A stretch of DNA of 20,413 nt from an uncultured Kangiella sp. (GTDB lineage Bacteria; Pseudomonadota; Gammaproteobacteria; Enterobacterales; DSM-103792). Below the pieces are notes generated by a model, which made no database searches, had not been told where the DNA came from, and saw only the letters and a list, made by a program, of their open reading frames with translations. Of the stretch, positions 14,712 to 20,413 are shown piece after piece (positions within the stretch are counted from its first letter, which is position 1; each line of letters opens with the position of its first letter). Position numbers and translations under genes: made by a program. Location: positions 1 through 20,413 of the forward strand of contig CAMLNB010000038.1 of NCBI GenBank assembly GCA_946481205.1, read 5' to 3'.

Positions 14712-15802
14712 CAGCGTCCTGTGCCCAGCATGGTTTTGCTGGTTGCCGAATTGCTGATTGCGGACTTGCTAGTAACCGGCTTGTTGTTGCTCGACTTCGC
14801 CGTTGCCACTGCCGGTTCTGTGTCGAGACTGTAGTTCGCTTTCAATTGGTCGGCGAGCTCCAGCACCGCACGGGCATACATCGGGCTTTTGTTGTAACGG
14901 GTAATCACCCGGAAGTTATTGAACCCAAGATAAAAGCGGCGCCCTTCCGTTTCTTCAAACGCCAGCAAGGTTGCCTGCCAGTCCGGCTGCAGCGGCAACG
15001 GCGAGCGCATACCGGCAGCAAACAGATCCGGCATCGGCTTGACATCGCGTTTCGGGAACAACAATTCCGGCGCCGGCTCCGCCGGCAACTCGACCGCCAT
15101 CATCAAGGCACCGCCCGGTTGCCAACCGTGAATACGAAAATAATTGGCGACACTGCCAATCGCATCGGCGGTGTTCAGGAACAGATTGATTTGACCATCG
15201 TTGTCGAAATCAACCGCCCATTTGCGATAGCTGGTCGGCATGAACTGGCCGAGCCCCATCGCACCGGCATACGAACCTTTGGGTTCGGTCAGCGACCATT
15301 GCTGCTCGCGCGCCAACAAAAAAAACTGCTCCAGCTCACCGGTGAAATACGGTGAGCGCGGCGGGTAATGGAATGCCAGCGTATTCAGGGCATCAAGCAC
15401 ACGATGCTTGCCCATGTTGCGACCATAATTGGTTTCGACACCGATGATCGCGACAATGAATTCGGCGGGAACGCCGTACGTCTGTTCGGCACGCGCCAAA
15501 GTCTCGGCGTGCTCACGCCAGAACGCGATGCCGTTATTGCGGCGAGCTTCGGTGAGAAAAATCGGCGCGTAAGCACTCCAGGGTTTGACGGCCTCGGCCG
15601 GCTTGGTCATCAACGCGATGATGTCCTCGCGCCGCTCGGCCTGCGCCAGGCCGTCACGAATCTCGCGCTTGTCAAAGCCGTGCTGGGTCATTCGTTCCGC
15701 GAACAACTGCTGTGGCGTCGAGGCGCAGCCTGCCAGCAACAAGAGCAGGCAGCCAGTGAGCAGACCCTGTTTGCCAACGACCGCGTGCAATACGTTTTTC
15801 AT
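14711..15802 (-). CDS. mltB: Membrane-bound lytic murein transglycosylase B
   Basis: A 363-residue outer-membrane lipoprotein that cleaves the MurNAc-GlcNAc bond to give 1,6-anhydro ends. Signal peptide with lipobox LAGC, lipidated Cys26. The catalytic glutamate is E123 in IIGVETNYGR, matching E162 of E. coli MltB. Further family stretches: KGSYAGAMGLGQFMPTSYRKWAVDFDNDG and the C-terminal FRVITRYNKSPMYARAV (about 299-315). After the conserved end there is a tail of about 35 residues rich in Ser, Thr, Lys, Asn and Ala, unlike the compact end of E. coli MltB as I recall it. The ATG at 15802 is preceded by AGGTAG. The gene follows rodA after 59 bases that contain a tandem 15-base repeat. Confidence 0.95.
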   Translation of the reverse strand: MKNVLHAVVGKQGLLTGCLLLLLAGCASTPQQLFAERMTQHGFDKREIRDGLAQAERREDIIALMTKPAEAVKPWSAYAPIFLTEARRNNGIAFWREHAETLARAEQTYGVPAEFIVAIIGVETNYGRNMGKHRVLDALNTLAFHYPPRSPYFTGELEQFFLLAREQQWSLTEPKGSYAGAMGLGQFMPTSYRKWAVDFDNDGQINLFLNTADAIGSVANYFRIHGWQPGGALMMAVELPAEPAPELLFPKRDVKPMPDLFAAGMRSPLPLQPDWQATLLAFEETEGRRFYLGFNNFRVITRYNKSPMYARAVLELADQLKANYSLDTEPAVATAKSSNNKPVTSKSAISNSATSKTMLGTGR

Positions 15803-15809
15803 GCGCTAC

Positions 15810-15839
15810 CTATCTGCTATCAAACTATCTGCAATCAAA
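15810..15839. repeat. Tandem 15-base duplication upstream of mltB
   Basis: Two adjacent copies, CTATCTGCTATCAAA (15810-15824) and CTATCTGCAATCAAA (15825-15839), differ at one base. They fill half of the rodA-mltB spacer and the copy nearest mltB runs up to its ribosome binding site. Confidence 0.8.
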
Positions 15840-15861
15840 ATCGGATTCATGGTTCAGCACA

Positions 15862-16983
15862 TCAGCTGGTCAGCAAGCGTCGATGCGTATGCACTGACAT
15901 CAGCACACCGAAACCCGCCAGCAAGGTAACCGAGGCAGTGCCACCAAAACTGACCAGCGGTAATGGAATCCCCACCACCGGTAGAATACCGGAGACCATA
16001 CCCATGTTGACGAACACATAGACGAAGAAGGTCAAGGTCAGCGCGCCAGCCAGCAAGCGCGAAAACGTATCTTGCGCTTGGTTGGCGATGTACAAGCCGC
16101 GCAGGATGATGAACGCGAACAGCGCCAGCAACAGCAAGCCGCCCAGCAGACCAAACTCTTCACCGATCACCGCAAAGATGAAGTCCGTGTGCCGCTCGGG
16201 CACGAACTCCAGTTGCGATTGCGTGCCCTGAAAATAACCTTTGCCATACAGGCCGCCAGAACCAATGGCAATTTTCGATTGAATGATGTGGTAGCCAGCC
16301 CCGAGGGGATCCGTCTCCGGATCGAGCAGCGTCAGCACACGCTGTTTCTGGTAATCGTGCATGTAGAAAAACCACAGCGCTGGAGCCAGTGCTACCGCCG
16401 CAGCCAGCAGACCGGTCACCAGCTTCCAGGACAGCCCGGCCAGCCACAGCACAAACAAACCGGACGCGGCGATCAACAGCGAGGTTCCCAAATCGGGTTG
16501 GATCGCGATCAACACCACCGGCAACAGAATCAGACCACCGGCGATAAGGATATGCTGGAACCGCGGTGGCAACGGCCGCTCAGCGAAATACCAGGCCAAC
16601 AGCATCGGCACCGCGATCTTCATCATTTCTGATGGTTGAAAACGGATGAAGCCCAGATCGAGCCAACGCTGAGCGCCTTTGCCGATCACCCCGACGACAT
16701 CGACAATCACCAGCATGATGATGCCGATGATGTAGAGCGCCGGTGCCCACAGCTTCAGCAAGCGCGGCGGCAACTGCGCAATCACCACCAAGGCCGCCAA
16801 GCCGATGGCAAAACGCATCGCTTGCTTGACCATGTAGTCATGGCCGCCTGCGCTGTAAACCACCAGCAGCGCAATCGACATCAGCATCATCAAGGCGGCC
16901 AGCAGCATCCAGTCGATATGCAGGCGCCACAGCAGACTGTAGCGTTCTTTGTGGGTGTGCACCCGGGAACCGTACTCACTCAT
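15862..16983 (-). CDS. rodA: SEDS-family peptidoglycan glycosyltransferase RodA
   Basis: Inner-membrane polymerase of the elongasome that works with PBP2 to extend glycan strands during lateral growth. 373 residues, with about ten hydrophobic segments beginning near residue 24. Family motifs: [19 protein letters not shown] (101-119), with E119 corresponding to E114 of E. coli RodA; QPDLGTSL (162-169); and [19 protein letters not shown] (260-278), with D267 corresponding to the essential D262. The C-terminal [11 protein letters not shown] is also typical. The ATG at 16983 overlaps the mrdA stop (ATGA), giving coupled synthesis with its partner transpeptidase. Its length and motifs fit RodA better than FtsW, and the neighbouring PBP2 gene confirms it. 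Confidence 0.97.
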   Translation of the reverse strand: MSEYGSRVHTHKERYSLLWRLHIDWMLLAALMMLMSIALLVVYSAGGHDYMVKQAMRFAIGLAALVVIAQLPPRLLKLWAPALYIIGIIMLVIVDVVGVIGKGAQRWLDLGFIRFQPSEMMKIAVPMLLAWYFAERPLPPRFQHILIAGGLILLPVVLIAIQPDLGTSLLIAASGLFVLWLAGLSWKLVTGLLAAAVALAPALWFFYMHDYQKQRVLTLLDPETDPLGAGYHIIQSKIAIGSGGLYGKGYFQGTQSQLEFVPERHTDFIFAVIGEEFGLLGGLLLLALFAFIILRGLYIANQAQDTFSRLLAGALTLTFFVYVFVNMGMVSGILPVVGIPLPLVSFGGTASVTLLAGFGVLMSVHTHRRLLTS

Positions 16984-18887
16984 GGCGAGCCCCCACTGTT
17001 CTGCGCGCGACTGCTGCTGTCGGCACCGCGACGCTCGCCTTCCAGATAATGATCCATGACCCGGCGCGCGATCGGTGCGGCACTGGAGCCACCGCCGCCG
17101 ATCACGTTCTCCACCAACACCGCCACGGCAATCTGCGGCTTGTCATATGGCGCGAAACCGATGAACAGCGCGTTATCACGGAACCGCTCATCGATTTTGG
17201 TCGCGTCGTATTTCTCGTTCTGGCCGTAAGACGCCACCTGCGCCGTACCGGTTTTGCCAGCCGCAACATAGGTGATGCCTTGAAACGCTTTGCGCGCCGA
17301 ACCGCTCGGGGCCATCGCGACATCGCGCATCGCTTCCTTGACCAGATCCAGATACTGCATATTGCCAATCTGCGGCTGCTCTTTCGCCAGCGTCGCCGGC
17401 ACCGCCTGCAGCTGATCGTTGTTGCCGACATCGCGCACCAGCCGCAACTCATAACGCCTGCCGCCATTGGCCAGCAAGGCCGAGGCGCTGACCAATTGCA
17501 GCGAGGTACTGCTCCAATAACCCTGACCAATACCGACGCTGATGGTTTCGCCGGGATACCACGGCTCCTTGCGCACCCGCCGTTTCCATTCCCGGGTTGG
17601 CAACAAGCCGCGCACTTCTTCATCGACATCGATATTGGTCAGCTGACCGAAGCCGAACCGGCGCATCTGCTCGGACAAATCGTCGATGCCCATGCGGTTG
17701 GCGAGATCATAGAAATAGGTGTCGCAGGACTGGGTGATCGCGGCTTTGACATCAATCCAGCCATGCGCCGGCAAGCCTTTGTTGAGAACCCAGTCGCGAT
17801 AACGGCGATCATCACCGGGCAATTTGAACCAACCCGGATCCCAGACTTTGCGATCAACGGTGGTGGCGCCCGTGATCAATCCCGCCAATGCCAGATGGGG
17901 TTTGACGGTTGAGCCGGGCGGATACACACCCAGCAGCGCCCGGTTGTACAGCGGCACATCCGGAGATTCGAGCAATGCCTTGTAGCTTTGCCGGTCAATG
18001 CCGGTCACAAACGGGTTCGGGTCGTAACCGGGCGCCGAAACCAGCGCCAGCACGCCACCGTTGTTGGGGTCGACCGCGATCACCACACCGCGTTGATCGC
18101 CGAGCGCGGCCAGCGCGGCCAGTTGCAAACTGCTGTCGAGATGCAAGTGCAAATCGCGGCCGGGAATCGGCGCGACCCGATTCAACACGCGCACGACCCG
18201 ATCATGAACATCGGTCTCGACTTCCTGGAAGCCGGCAGCGCCGTGCAGCACGCTCTCGTAATGTTTCTCCAGACCGAGTTTGCCAATGTGCTGGGTCGCC
18301 GCGTAATTGTTCTGATCGAGCTTTTCCCATTCCTTGTCATTGATCCGGCCGACATAGCCAATGGCATGCACCAGTTGCGGACCAAACGGATAATGCCGAA
18401 TCAAGCGGCCGGTCAAATACACACCGGGGAACCGGTGCTGATTGCTGGCGAACACCGCCACTTCTTTGTCGCTAAGCCGGCTGCGAATCGGTACCGGCTG
18501 ATCGCGACGATGTTGCTTGCGCTCGGTTTCAAAACGCTCGCGATCGTCATCGGTGATGGTGATCAGCAGCGCCAGCTGATCCAGTGTCGCGGCGATATCG
18601 GTCACTTTGGCCGGGACCATTTCCAACGCAAAGCTGGAGCGGTTCTCGGCCAGCAACACACCTTTGCTGTCGTAGATCAGACCGCGGGTTGGCGCGATCG
18701 GCTGCACGCTGATCCGGTTGCGGTCGGCCAGCGTGCGGTATTGATGATGTTCGACGATTTGCAGATAGAACAACCGCGCTGCCAACACCAGCATCAGCAG
18801 GCCCATGACAACCGCCGCAATGGCAGCCCGGACAAAGAACAGGCTGGTCTCCGCCACCGGATCTTTCATGCGCATACGGCGGTTCAT
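16980..18887 (-). CDS. mrdA: Penicillin-binding protein 2 (elongasome transpeptidase)
   Basis: Class B PBP that crosslinks peptidoglycan during elongation and activates RodA; 635 residues, as usual. One N-terminal membrane anchor (about 17-44), a pedestal domain with [21 protein letters not shown] (56-76) and [14 protein letters not shown] (203-216), then the transpeptidase domain. Active-site motifs: S326-T-V-K329 (nucleophile Ser326), S387-C-D389 and K545-T-G547. The last 20 residues are low-complexity Arg/Ser/Gly. ATG at 18887 is taken as start; in-frame ATGs at 18875 and 18869 are alternatives and no strong ribosome site separates them. About 170 bases divide it from rlmH, enough for an internal promoter, though none stands out. 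Confidence 0.97.
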   Translation of the reverse strand: MNRRMRMKDPVAETSLFFVRAAIAAVVMGLLMLVLAARLFYLQIVEHHQYRTLADRNRISVQPIAPTRGLIYDSKGVLLAENRSSFALEMVPAKVTDIAATLDQLALLITITDDDRERFETERKQHRRDQPVPIRSRLSDKEVAVFASNQHRFPGVYLTGRLIRHYPFGPQLVHAIGYVGRINDKEWEKLDQNNYAATQHIGKLGLEKHYESVLHGAAGFQEVETDVHDRVVRVLNRVAPIPGRDLHLHLDSSLQLAALAALGDQRGVVIAVDPNNGGVLALVSAPGYDPNPFVTGIDRQSYKALLESPDVPLYNRALLGVYPPGSTVKPHLALAGLITGATTVDRKVWDPGWFKLPGDDRRYRDWVLNKGLPAHGWIDVKAAITQSCDTYFYDLANRMGIDDLSEQMRRFGFGQLTNIDVDEEVRGLLPTREWKRRVRKEPWYPGETISVGIGQGYWSSTSLQLVSASALLANGGRRYELRLVRDVGNNDQLQAVPATLAKEQPQIGNMQYLDLVKEAMRDVAMAPSGSARKAFQGITYVAAGKTGTAQVASYGQNEKYDATKIDERFRDNALFIGFAPYDKPQIAVAVLVENVIGGGGSSAAPIARRVMDHYLEGERRGADSSSRAQNSGGSP

Positions 18888-19061
18888 GTCGGATCGAACT
18901 CACAGCCAAAAAATACAACCATCATCATTCCACGCGAAGCCTGTTTTGTTGTGCGTGTTGCCGTTGTTCGTATTAACTTGTACTAGCGGCGCTGGCACCC
19001 GCTATTTCTGTATTCGTTTTCCTGCATTCGCAATCTGCCGCGCGTTCTGCCGACGACGCAT

Positions 19062-19532
19062 TCAGGCGCGATGATACGGGTGATTGGTCAACAAGCTGTG
19101 GGCGCGGTACAAGGCTTCGGCCACGACGATCCGCACCAGCGGATGCGGCAAGGTCAGCGCGGACAGCGACCATTTCAGTTCGGCTTTCGCCAACAGCTCC
19201 GGGGCAATGCCGTCTGGCCCACCGACAATCAGCGCAATGTCGCGACCATCTTGCCGCCAGCGCTGCATTTCCGCCGACAGCTGTTCGGTGCTCCAGTTGC
19301 GGCCTTTGACATCCAGTGCGAGCAGACGTTCAGCGGGTTTCAATTGCCCGATGATCTGCTCGGCTTCCTGCGCCATCAGCCGGCTGATATCGCTGTTCTT
19401 GCTGCGCTCCGGCAATTTCAGCTCGACCAGCTCCAGGCGGCATTCGTGCGGCATGCGGGCCGCGTACTCCTGATAGCCGTCATTGACCCAGGCCGGCATT
19501 TTATTGCCCAGTGTAATCAGGCGAATGCGCAT
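19062..19532 (-). CDS. rlmH: 23S rRNA pseudouridine(1915) N3-methyltransferase
   Basis: SPOUT-class enzyme that methylates pseudouridine 1915 in helix 69 of 23S rRNA using SAM. 156 residues, matching the family length of about 155. SAM-binding knot sequences: LIVGGPDG (101-108) and LTLPHPLVRIVVAEALYRAHSLLTNHPYHR at the C-terminus, whose HPYHR (151-155) is diagnostic. It begins 28 bases after the rsfS stop, in the usual nadD-rsfS-rlmH order. Confidence 0.97.
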   Translation of the reverse strand: MRIRLITLGNKMPAWVNDGYQEYAARMPHECRLELVELKLPERSKNSDISRLMAQEAEQIIGQLKPAERLLALDVKGRNWSTEQLSAEMQRWRQDGRDIALIVGGPDGIAPELLAKAELKWSLSALTLPHPLVRIVVAEALYRAHSLLTNHPYHRA

Positions 19533-19560
19533 GATCGGAAGTCAGCCGCTCCTGCGCCAG

Positions 19561-19917
19561 TCAATGCCGCTGATTGGCCGGCGCTTGCTGACCCCAGTCC
19601 GGATCCCAGAGTTTTTCCAGCTGATAGTAATCGCGGGCATCGCGCAGCATGACGTGCAGAATCACATCGCCCAAATCGACCAGAATCCAGTCGCCGGCCT
19701 GCTCACCTTCAACGCCGAGCGGGGTCAGCCCGGCGGCTTTGGCTTTCTCAACAATATGCTGGGCAATCGATTTGCAATGCCGGGTCGACGTGCCACAACA
19801 AATCAGCAGGTAGTCGGCCATGCTGGTCAGTTGCCGCACATCCAGCACGCTCACTTCGCGGGCTTTGATTTCGTCCAACTCGCGCTGAACCAGCGCTTTG
19901 ACCTGCTCAACTTGCAT
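19561..19917 (-). CDS. rsfS: Ribosomal silencing factor RsfS
   Basis: Binds uL14 of the large ribosomal subunit and blocks subunit joining when nutrients are short. 118 residues, close to the E. coli length (105) plus a short Pro/Gln tail. Family stretches: VLDVRQLTSMADYLLICCGTSTRH (24-47), GDWILVDLGDVILHVM (75-90) and the ending YYQLEKLWDPDWG. The ATG at 19917 overlaps the end of nadD by 11 bases, so translation is probably coupled. Confidence 0.96.
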   Translation of the reverse strand: MQVEQVKALVQRELDEIKAREVSVLDVRQLTSMADYLLICCGTSTRHCKSIAQHIVEKAKAAGLTPLGVEGEQAGDWILVDLGDVILHVMLRDARDYYQLEKLWDPDWGQQAPANQRH

Positions 19918-20413
19918 ACAAATGGTGCTCTCGTATGTACGCGGCTACCGCTGCCGGTAAACCGTCTGGTTGCTGCTGCCCGGCCCGCAACGCCGCGCGG
20001 ATCGCAGTGGCCGATGCCGGATGCTCGGGCATGACGCAGAATAACACGTCGCCCGGCTCGGCCTGTTGCAAAGCCTGGGCGGTCAGCTGCTGGCGACGGG
20101 CCCAGCGCGCCTGCAACAGCGCTGGCAACGCTTCACTTGGTGCGGTCGCTTGCGATGCGGCGCGCGGCAAGACAATCAATACCGCCTGCTGCAGCAAGAC
20201 CTCCGGTTCCCGCCAACCGGGAAGGCCGCAAAACGCATCCCAGCCCAGCACCAGGGCCGGCAGCTGGCCCTGTGCAGAGCATTCCCGCACCGCCAGCACG
20301 GTGTAACTGGCGCCTTGGCGCCGCAACTCGCGATCATCGACCCGCAAATTCGGTTCGTTGGCAATCGCCCGTTGCAGCATCGCCAGCCGATGCGCATCGC
20401 TGGCACCCGGTGT
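19907..20413 (-). CDS. nadD: Nicotinate-nucleotide adenylyltransferase (5' end outside window)
   Basis: Converts nicotinate mononucleotide and ATP to deamido-NAD in NAD synthesis. The frame stays open to the window edge, so the N-terminal part, including the nucleotide-binding GGTFDPxHxGH motif, lies outside. The methionine at 20380 is internal: the residues before it (AHRLAM) align with the region just after the PPHR segment of homologues. Visible family features are the DDRELRRQGASYTVLAVRE stretch (E. coli DERELKRNAPSYT), the G-x-D-A sequence LVLGWDAFCGLPGW, and SATAIRAAL near the C-terminus, equivalent to ISATxIR, where the first residue is Ala. About 169 codons are seen. The gene starts the nadD-rsfS-rlmH cluster. 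Confidence 0.93.
   Translation of the reverse strand, partial: TPGASDAHRLAMLQRAIANEPNLRVDDRELRRQGASYTVLAVRECSAQGQLPALVLGWDAFCGLPGWREPEVLLQQAVLIVLPRAASQATAPSEALPALLQARWARRQQLTAQALQQAEPGDVLFCVMPEHPASATAIRAALRAGQQQPDGLPAAVAAYIREHHLYAS

Noticed and set aside
17988..18986. 332-codon plus-strand open frame opposite mrdA
   Set aside because: PBP2 motifs are complete on the minus strand; no ribosome site or recognisable family on the plus strand.
19907..20380. nadD as a complete gene starting at 20380
   Set aside because: The frame continues to the window edge with sequence that aligns with homologues, and the essential N-terminal nucleotide-binding motif would be missing.

Overview
The window is a chromosomal segment of a moderately GC-rich Gammaproteobacterium. 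The evidence is the gene order nadD-rsfS-rlmH-mrdA-rodA-mltB-rlpA-dacA followed by aminotransferase-ybeD-lipB-lipA, the yadG/yadH pair, and protein sequences that resemble their gammaproteobacterial relatives along most of their length. I cannot name a genus. I saw no rRNA, tRNA, CRISPR array, insertion sequence or phage gene.

Layout. (1) 1-2036, minus strand: a membrane-anchored PAS-PAS-GGDEF-EAL cyclic-di-GMP protein whose C-terminus lies outside the window. (2) 2225-3975, plus strand: an ABC-2 exporter (YadG ATPase, YadH permease) with overlapping genes, ending at a strong bidirectional terminator. (3) 4074-4412, minus strand: a small membrane protein with two CxxC pairs. (4) 4413-5042: about 630 bases without a convincing gene. 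(5) 5043-7139, plus strand: a membrane proton-pumping pyrophosphatase carrying the potassium-independent signature, with its own terminator. (6) 9398-7221, minus strand: an ECF sigma factor, a single-pass putative anti-sigma protein and an exported DUF4097-type repeat protein. (7) 12452-9562, minus strand: a D-amino-acid aminotransferase-like gene, ybeD, lipB and lipA. (8) 20413-12620, minus strand: nadD (5' end outside the window), rsfS, rlmH, mrdA, rodA, mltB, rlpA and dacA.

How the genes work together. Block 8 combines NAD synthesis and ribosome functions with the elongation machinery (PBP2 and RodA), two peptidoglycan-cleaving lipoproteins (MltB, RlpA) and a D,D-carboxypeptidase. Several stop and start codons overlap, which suggests translational coupling. 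A terminator after dacA separates this block from block 7, which makes D-amino acids (probable) and protein-bound lipoate. Block 6 has the layout of a self-contained envelope-sensing regulon. Its signal and targets cannot be read from sequence.

Most of the window is ordinary core genome. The less explained parts are the sigma/anti-sigma/DUF4097 cassette, the long leader of the pyrophosphatase gene, the split-CxxC membrane protein, the substitution in the EAL domain, and a few intergenic palindromes and repeats.
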